From contig OX637800.1 in the NCBI GenBank assembly GCA_951802425.1, positions 2,914,001 to 2,978,000 of the forward strand: DNA of 64,000 nt. Direction: 5' to 3'. This document shows, one piece after another, positions 58,354 to 64,000 of this stretch. This DNA comes from Clavaria fumosa (Eukaryota > Basidiomycota > Agaricomycetes > Agaricales > Clavariaceae). Both the position numbers and the translations under genes were made by a program. The notes under the pieces are model-generated. The model had not been told where the DNA came from. It did no database searches and was given only the letters and a program-made list of their open reading frames with translations. Position 1 is the stretch's first letter; the number at the start of each line of letters is the position of its first letter.

Positions 58354-60636
58354 GGAGTATGAATGGGGGCAAAAGTCGAGGCAATGTCGATGTCACGTGT
58401 CTGTTGAGGTGTCCCTCCTGCGTTCTGCTTGTGTGTTCTGGGTCTCCGCGAATGCACAACACTGAATCGGCATCCAGAACCGAGCACGACGGTGCCCATG
58501 TACTGGTCGCCTATTCGTGATGTGCTCTCACTCTCACGCGTCACAGGCCCACATGAATAGATTGAATGAAGGTCACCCGGTCGGTCCCAAGCTAAACTGA
58601 CAACAATTGCTGGCTAGACTACCTGGTGCAGGGTCGCAATACGTGATAGGATTTGTACTGCCGCTGCGATCAACCTCAAGACACCAAGTAGTACGCGGAT
58701 GCCGACCCTTCATCATGTCACAATGCCCCCACTCTCACGCGCCGCAATCTCTAGATCAGAAGCTACCCCGCCACCGCGCAATGTAACGTAATGCAATACA
58801 GTCTACTGTCCTATTTCTCTGCTGTCTTCTCTTTGGTGGCAGAGCAGGAATAGCTTGTCCGCTGTCCCGGAATTCCTGGCTTTATTCCCGCCTTCTCCCA
58901 ACGTATCACAGCAGACACATCATCATCATCATCTTCCTTTCAAGTATCTCCTTTGGTCGGTCTAAAGCTGGACCGACGGCAATTGCGGGCCACGCTCTGT
59001 CCGGCGCTCACATGACAGTGATTCTCCCATATGTGATGGCCTTGTACTGCAGCCTTTAGGCGCTTTGTGATTTGCTTATTGTGTTTTCAAATACAGCAGC
59101 ACTGCCTTGATTTGCGCCTGCTGGAAATTGAGGCGAGCAATAAAGTGTAGGGCGTGGTATACATTCTCACAAACTGGCTTTATGTATTTCCGTGGCGCAA
59201 GGAAGGGGCTATGTGATGGCTGGTTAAGTCTGCCGGATTACTCAGCACCTGAACGAATGAGCGACGATCGATGATCGGTTGTGGGGGCGGGCGGCCGCCG
59301 TGACTGACAGAGCCGGTCAATTGCAGATCGATCCCTGATCTCCACGTTTCCCTTCGTCATCCCCTATAGCATCCAGTACTTAATTACTACACATTTTCTT
59401 GATTTTGCCCTTTCAAGATGGATTTGGCTGGCCAACTCGTCGTCCAACGCGCTGATCGTCATACCTACGAGCGGCTCGGACTCGAAAGAGAAATCTTCCT
59501 TGGTTCGCACACCGTTAATTGGACCCGTTTCGCAGACGCCGTTAATTGATTGACCCTGCATCGTTGGCAGTCCCAGATCCTGATAAGCAGTGGGCGCTTG
59601 AGGCGCTGATTGATCGGGTTGTTCCGGGAGGTCCGGCATGACCCGTGTGAGAGAACCATCGTCGGTACGACTAAGAGGGCTCCAGAGAACATCATACATC
59701 ATACTTACGACTTACTTCTGGGTTGGCGGCCCTGACTCTGCGCGTATCTGAGATGACACCTCAGGAGTCAGCCAGAGGCGGTCCACAGGCGTGACGAACC
59801 GCCGGCGGCGTGGAGGTTTTCCTCTTTCATGGCGGGGACAGCACGAAGAAATGTCACATCCCAGGCCGCAGTTCGGGGCCCAGTGTGTCCGGAGTAAATA
59901 TAGCTGCTGTTGGTGTGGTAAGGAAGCCTGAGGACGGCCAGTCGTATAATACGTATGGGAAAGGTGAAGCCACGGGACCCAAGGGATCCTCAACGTTCAC
60001 CAGTGGCGTTGGCATGTGTGTCGTCTTTTCAGTTGGTCTTTTTTTTTGGATATACCGCAAGCCTGGGCCAGCGACTCTCGCCAAGACAAGTTCGGATCGC
60101 CGTTTTTCTTTCGAGTCGAGTCGGAGGTAGCCAAACTCAAACTCGGTGTGGCCCGATATCTTGGGTGACATGTCCATCACCCCTGCATCTTTTTTCATGG
60201 TTCCAGCGCAGCAAGGGTTGGATAAGCGCGACCAGCGATCAGCGATCAGCACCGAGTGAGTACTGACCGGCATCTCAAGGACGAAAAATGTAAGGCATGC
60301 AAGGTTTGCAATCATGGCGACGTACACCTCTCACGCACTTACATTTGATACCGGACCCGCGAATGAAACGTAGAGCAGTGGATGACGAAGCTGAGAGAGT
60401 GGCAAGGAGTGATGAAAGAAAGTTACTCCAAAAAAAATAGTAGTCACAAGATGATGTAAGTGTTCTAATCTGACCCTGACCCTTTCGCCGTTACCACACT
60501 CTGTCGGTGGACTTAGCCATGATGGATGGACTCGGACAATTATGGACATGTCTATCCTGATGGACTTGGACATACTGTATATGGACTTGGACATCCTTCC
60601 TTGGGAGTAATAGAATTCTCGTTCTGAAATCACATA
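58354..60636. other. Mosaic intergenic DNA, repeats of 47819-48740 and of 28200-28640
   Basis: 58600-59590 parallels 47840-48680 piece by piece. 59400-59560 is a kinase B exon-2 remnant (DLAGQLV then broken). 59640-59800 repeats the GGGTTGGCGGC block. 60040-60180 resembles 28420-28640. A minus frame at 59854-60327 has no recognised domain. CATCATCATC microsatellite lies at about 58918. No functional gene is supported. Confidence 0.55.
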
Positions 60637-60643
60637 TATAAAG
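60637..60643 (+). promoter_or_regulatory. TATA box of B-type kinase F
   Basis: TATAAAG, within CACATATATAAAGGGACTCT, lies about 110 bp upstream of the ATG at 60753. This promoter is unlike those of kinases A, D and E. Confidence 0.5.
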
Positions 60644-60752
60644 GGACTCTACCGAACGACACTCCCGTGCATTTCAATTCACAATCCTCTGCGACGGCCT
60701 CATACCCTCCTCTTCTTCGTGCCTTTTCTTCATCGTCCACTGATACCTACTG

Positions 60753-62172
60753 ATGCCTCTACAGTCCACGGTAGGCTCAGTGCATTCTCTACCACATACA
60801 TACCCTTGACTATCCTCTCGTCTAAGATCGGTCTGGCAGGCCAACTCCGTGACATCTCCTTCGATCGTCCTGTCGGACTCGGCCGATGCGCTGATATCCT
60901 CACTGCTCGCCTCGTACCCACAGGCGCCACATCCTCGGATGAAAGGACCGTCCTGGTTCGCACGCCGTTAGTTGAAGTCGTAACGTAGTCGGTTGCTGAC
61001 TCTTGTTTCTACACGCACGCGTTTTTTTTCCTAGGTCGCTCTCAAAGTCCTACGAGTGTGTCTGGTACCGGACACACAGCACCTACGGAGCGTATGTCAC
61101 CATTCACTTGCTCGACCTCTCTTGGCCCGGCGCCTCTCAACGTCTTCTATTTGACAGCGCATCGCGAGATGGCTGCCCGTTTGGAAGCAACTATCCCACC
61201 CTTTCGTCTGCCCGTTCCTAGACGTCTCGTACGATGAGCGGCTCGGCATTGCCCTGGTGCTTCCTTACTATAGCAACGGCAATGTCGTCAACTATTTGAA
61301 ACGCCACCCTGATGCGGATACCCATACCCTCGTAAGCAGTGGCTTTCTGTGAACCTGTTAACAACAACACGTTTTGATACGCGTCTTTTTTTCTCCCCGT
61401 ATCATTCGTACTCAATCACTACATTAAAAATAAAACAATCAAACACCGCTTTTAGATCAGTGAAGTCGCACAAGGCTTACTCTATCTTCATACGCACACA
61501 CCACCCATAGTTCACCAAGATATACGCGGTGTACACGCCATTCCACAAACTATCTTGTTTTCTTGATCAACTGACATTTGTCATTCAGTCCAATGTTCTG
61601 GTTGATGATGCAGGCCACGCACGCCTCGTCGACCATGGCCTCGTGGAGGTCCTACAGGAGACAACGCTTACGACAACGGACCGCGTGAGTTTTTCTCGCT
61701 TCTCTTCAAGCTTTTCCCATTACTCAAAATGCTTCGACACCATCTTTGTTCGTCCGCTTTCTAGCCTCGATATCAAGCTCCAGAGCTGTTCGTATCAAGT
61801 GAGGACGAGGGCATTGAGTGCCCCACGACGCAAGGTGACGTGTACTCATTCGGCATGTTAGGTGTGGAGGTGAGCGCGCCCCCGTCATCCGTTCCTGCGG
61901 CCCCGTGCCTGTCTGTGGCGTGCACGTGTTTTGATTCGCGTTCTTAGATGGTCACGAGGGACCTCCCTTTTAAGCACCACAAGATAACTGCAGCAGTGGT
62001 CGTGGACGTGTCGTGTGGGCGCCGGCCGCGTCGGCCGACTGCTGATACCGCCGGCGCTGCGGACCCCTCGCTCGTGGACCGCCTGTGGCCGATTTTTGAG
62101 GCGTGCTGGGTGCAGAATCCCGCTGACCGCCCGGATATGCGGGCGGTGTGTGAGCGTCTGGCAGCTGCCTAG
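60753..62172 (+). CDS. B-type kinase-like protein, copy F
   Basis: Starts MPLQST at 60753, then IGLAGQLRDISFDRPVGLG. Then come VALKVLRVCLVPDT (beta-3 Lys), RIARWLPVWKQLSHPFVCPF, LGIALVLPYYSNGNVVNYL, GLLYLHTHTPPIVHQDIRG, SNVLVDDAGHARLVDHGL, TTQGDVYSFGMLGVE and a last exon with LPFKHHKITAAVVVDVS, LWPIFEACWVQNPADRPDMR and CERLAAA (TAG ends 62172). HQD, Asn and the Asp of DHG are kept. The exon around 61700-61850 has a longer intron with a decayed acceptor region, so correct splicing is not assured. It is the most diverged intact B-type copy. Confidence 0.7.
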
Positions 62173-63689
62173 TGAGAGAGAGAGAAAGAAATAGCGGAGC
62201 GGAAAGCAAGGGAAAGAGGAGCAGTGACAGGTGGCTTTGTTGGAGCCGTGGGGTGCCAGTCCAGTTCCGTTCTGAGTGGGTGGGCCCCGTGGCTGGCTTC
62301 ACCGCAGCCACGCAAACGACCTTTAGCGTTCGTCGCTTGCTTCTTTCGCCCCATTGAGGGCTGGCTTCTTCGAGGGGGGGGGGGATGCTTACGCACTAGA
62401 CGACCCTGGCGCGACTGACGCTTGCGTTTAGAATCCCTTTGACAGGCCAAGTGTAGAAACTGGATACCGTGCGACTTTCGAGGAACGGCGTAATGCTGTG
62501 CACGGCGAGGGCCGTAGTTTGATCCGGTGTCCGCGACATTCGCACGTACCAGAGCCTGGGCGTTTTTTTTCTTCATCGATTGCCACACCTCTACCCTCTA
62601 CTTTTTTGGAGAGTTGAGCCATCTCCTTCCTCATCACATTTGCTTCAGCCCATGTCTCTCCTCCCGAGTTTCTGTCGGACCTGCCTCTGTCGAAGCCAGC
62701 CGCCACTCGAAGTCTGATATCAGCGACAACCTGTTGCTATTGTCTGACACTGATACGGCTGGGCTATAGTCTCTGTCTGTACTCCGCGAGATATGTAACT
62801 ATTCTTTAAATTGCGCCCGGATACGCGATGTTGTTGCTCTTGTGGGATGAGACGAAGGACAGGGGTGATTCCAAGATGATGTGATCACGCGCGGTTCTCT
62901 GTCTGTACACCATCACTCGAATAGAGAAAATCCATCTGATTTTGAGGGCGAGCGTCGCTCAGACAGAAGGTGAAGCGAGTGAGAGGATGTGTTAGTTATG
63001 TATTTGTCGTCGTTGATGAGTGTGACAACTACCAGCGATGACACAATATTTTTGACCACTATAGTGAATAACTAGTAGGGTGGACTTCGCACAAACTGTC
63101 CATGTCTAGTATGACCTGTCTAGTTACCTGTCTACAGGCAATCCCCACTAAGAGTGCATCACACTTACATAAGTAAAAATGCCCCCAAGTCCTTGATTTC
63201 ACTGACCCAAAGATGTTTTACTCTCTCCTCAGTCAATTCTGAAGCATTTAGCATGGGCTACCAACTTCCTGTATAGTTCCAATTGGTTGTACAGTACACT
63301 TTTTCTTAATGCATACTGTTGGGACCCCCTCGAAACCCATGCATTATTAGACACATGCAGTACAAGTTCTTGTGACATACTGTGACTGTGACAAACATCA
63401 ATGACTTGGAGCCCCAAGTCCCCACATTGCGTCCAGTGTTTTCTGCATGACTTTCTGCATCTGCTCCTTTCTCAGCTGGGCTCGCAATCAACAGAGATTC
63501 TGTGATAGCTCCAGGGCACAGTATATATACAAGTAGATACATGGCCTGTATCTCCTTAGACTTTGATATTCTCCAGTTTGCACCTTTCTACTATGAGTCC
63601 AACCTAAGGCCCAATTAGGAAACCAGCTCGTGACCTTCTCATGACCTTTCTGCTGTTCCACAACCTTCTGTCCTCTACTTTTGGATTGA
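62173..63689. other. Intergenic, no gene seen
   Basis: 62325-62500 is a diverged copy of the kinase A 3' flank (30718-30885), including a GGGGGGGGGG run. A minus frame at 62428-62706 shows no domain. From about 63070 the sequence turns AT-rich with few CpG and no long frame. Confidence 0.5.
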
Positions 63690-64000
63690 CTGTGACAAAA
63701 TGCTTCACTACATCTGCTTGTCCAAGGTCAGGATGGAGGTGTCAGACTTAGTCTCACGGTTCACACAACTTAACGTAAGGTCGATGATGACGATACTAAC
63801 ATAAGGGGAAAAGGGTACAAGTAAGAAAGCGACGTAGTATATATAGCGAGAGGTTCGGGAGTTGCCAGCGTTCCCACGCTCGGACCCCGTGCGTCACGTG
63901 ATGCGTCCAAGCCCGGGTCACGTGATTTTCCCATTATGTAAGCCACCACCCGTTCGGGTCACGTGACTCTTCCGCAAACTTCCCGCAACTCTTTTGCGAT
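63690..64000 (-). repeat. LTR-like segment running off the window end
   Basis: In reverse orientation it carries the same ordered motifs as 51226-51535: GGCTTACATAATGG, several TCACGTGACC, GCTATATATAC, CCCCTTATGTTAGTATCGT and TTAAGTTGTGTGA. Here CpG sites are intact. It may be the end of an LTR retrotransposon whose body lies outside the window, or a solo LTR. Confidence 0.5.

Noticed and set aside
59854..60327. 157-codon minus-strand frame
   Set aside because: It overlaps a dispersed repeat shared with 28420-28640, where it is not open, and has no recognisable motif.

Overview
The window is nuclear DNA of a filamentous basidiomycete, most likely an Agaricomycete. Genes are split by many short GT-AG introns of about 50-60 bp. 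The recognisable proteins (SEC13, mitochondrial EF-G, WDR83/MORG1, a GPI-type chitin deacetylase, copper amine oxidase, RRP45, LTO1) are eukaryotic, and the large family of small TKL-like kinases is typical of expanded Agaricomycete kinomes. I cannot name the species.

Layout. 1-2800: degenerate proline/leucine-coding minisatellite DNA. 2866-5550: transposon graveyard with TA-flanked and hAT-type MITEs, long perfect palindromes and AT-rich filler. 5552-18000: kinase cluster 1, with three K-type kinases (HGD-K-P loop, intact DFG), a truncated K copy, and two C-type kinases (HGDIRG loop, DYG, Arg in place of the beta-3 Lys) on a roughly 1.7 kb segmental duplication. 18616-27976: a well-preserved housekeeping island with WDR83 and MEF1 (divergent), SEC13, a chitin deacetylase and a one-TM hypothetical protein. 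29145-62172: kinase cluster 2, with six B-type kinase copies (HQDIRG loop, DHG, no glycine loop). These are interleaved with an intact copper amine oxidase gene and with broken, reshuffled pieces of RRP45, the amine oxidase, LTO1, the WDR83 3' exon and an F-box-like reading frame. B-type copy E is split by a 4.4 kb CpG-poor insertion that carries nested MITEs, an LTR-like segment and triplet-repeat DNA. 62173-64000: intergenic DNA ending inside an LTR-like repeat.

How it fits together. The housekeeping genes act in mitochondrial translation, COPII/nuclear pore, signalling or splicing scaffolding, and wall remodelling, and they look ordinary. The striking part is cluster 2. A recurring unit (kinase B, then a shared spacer block 'X', then reverse-strand RRP45, then amine oxidase or LTO1 pieces, then a WDR83 3' end) has been copied several times with different breakpoints. 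Introns are kept in the copies, so copying was at DNA level rather than through mRNA. Repeats show CpG-specific decay, which suggests methylation- or RIP-like mutation of duplicated DNA. I did not find a wholly new enzymatic system. The best candidate for something undescribed is this kinase/pseudokinase nursery with its exon-scale shuffling.
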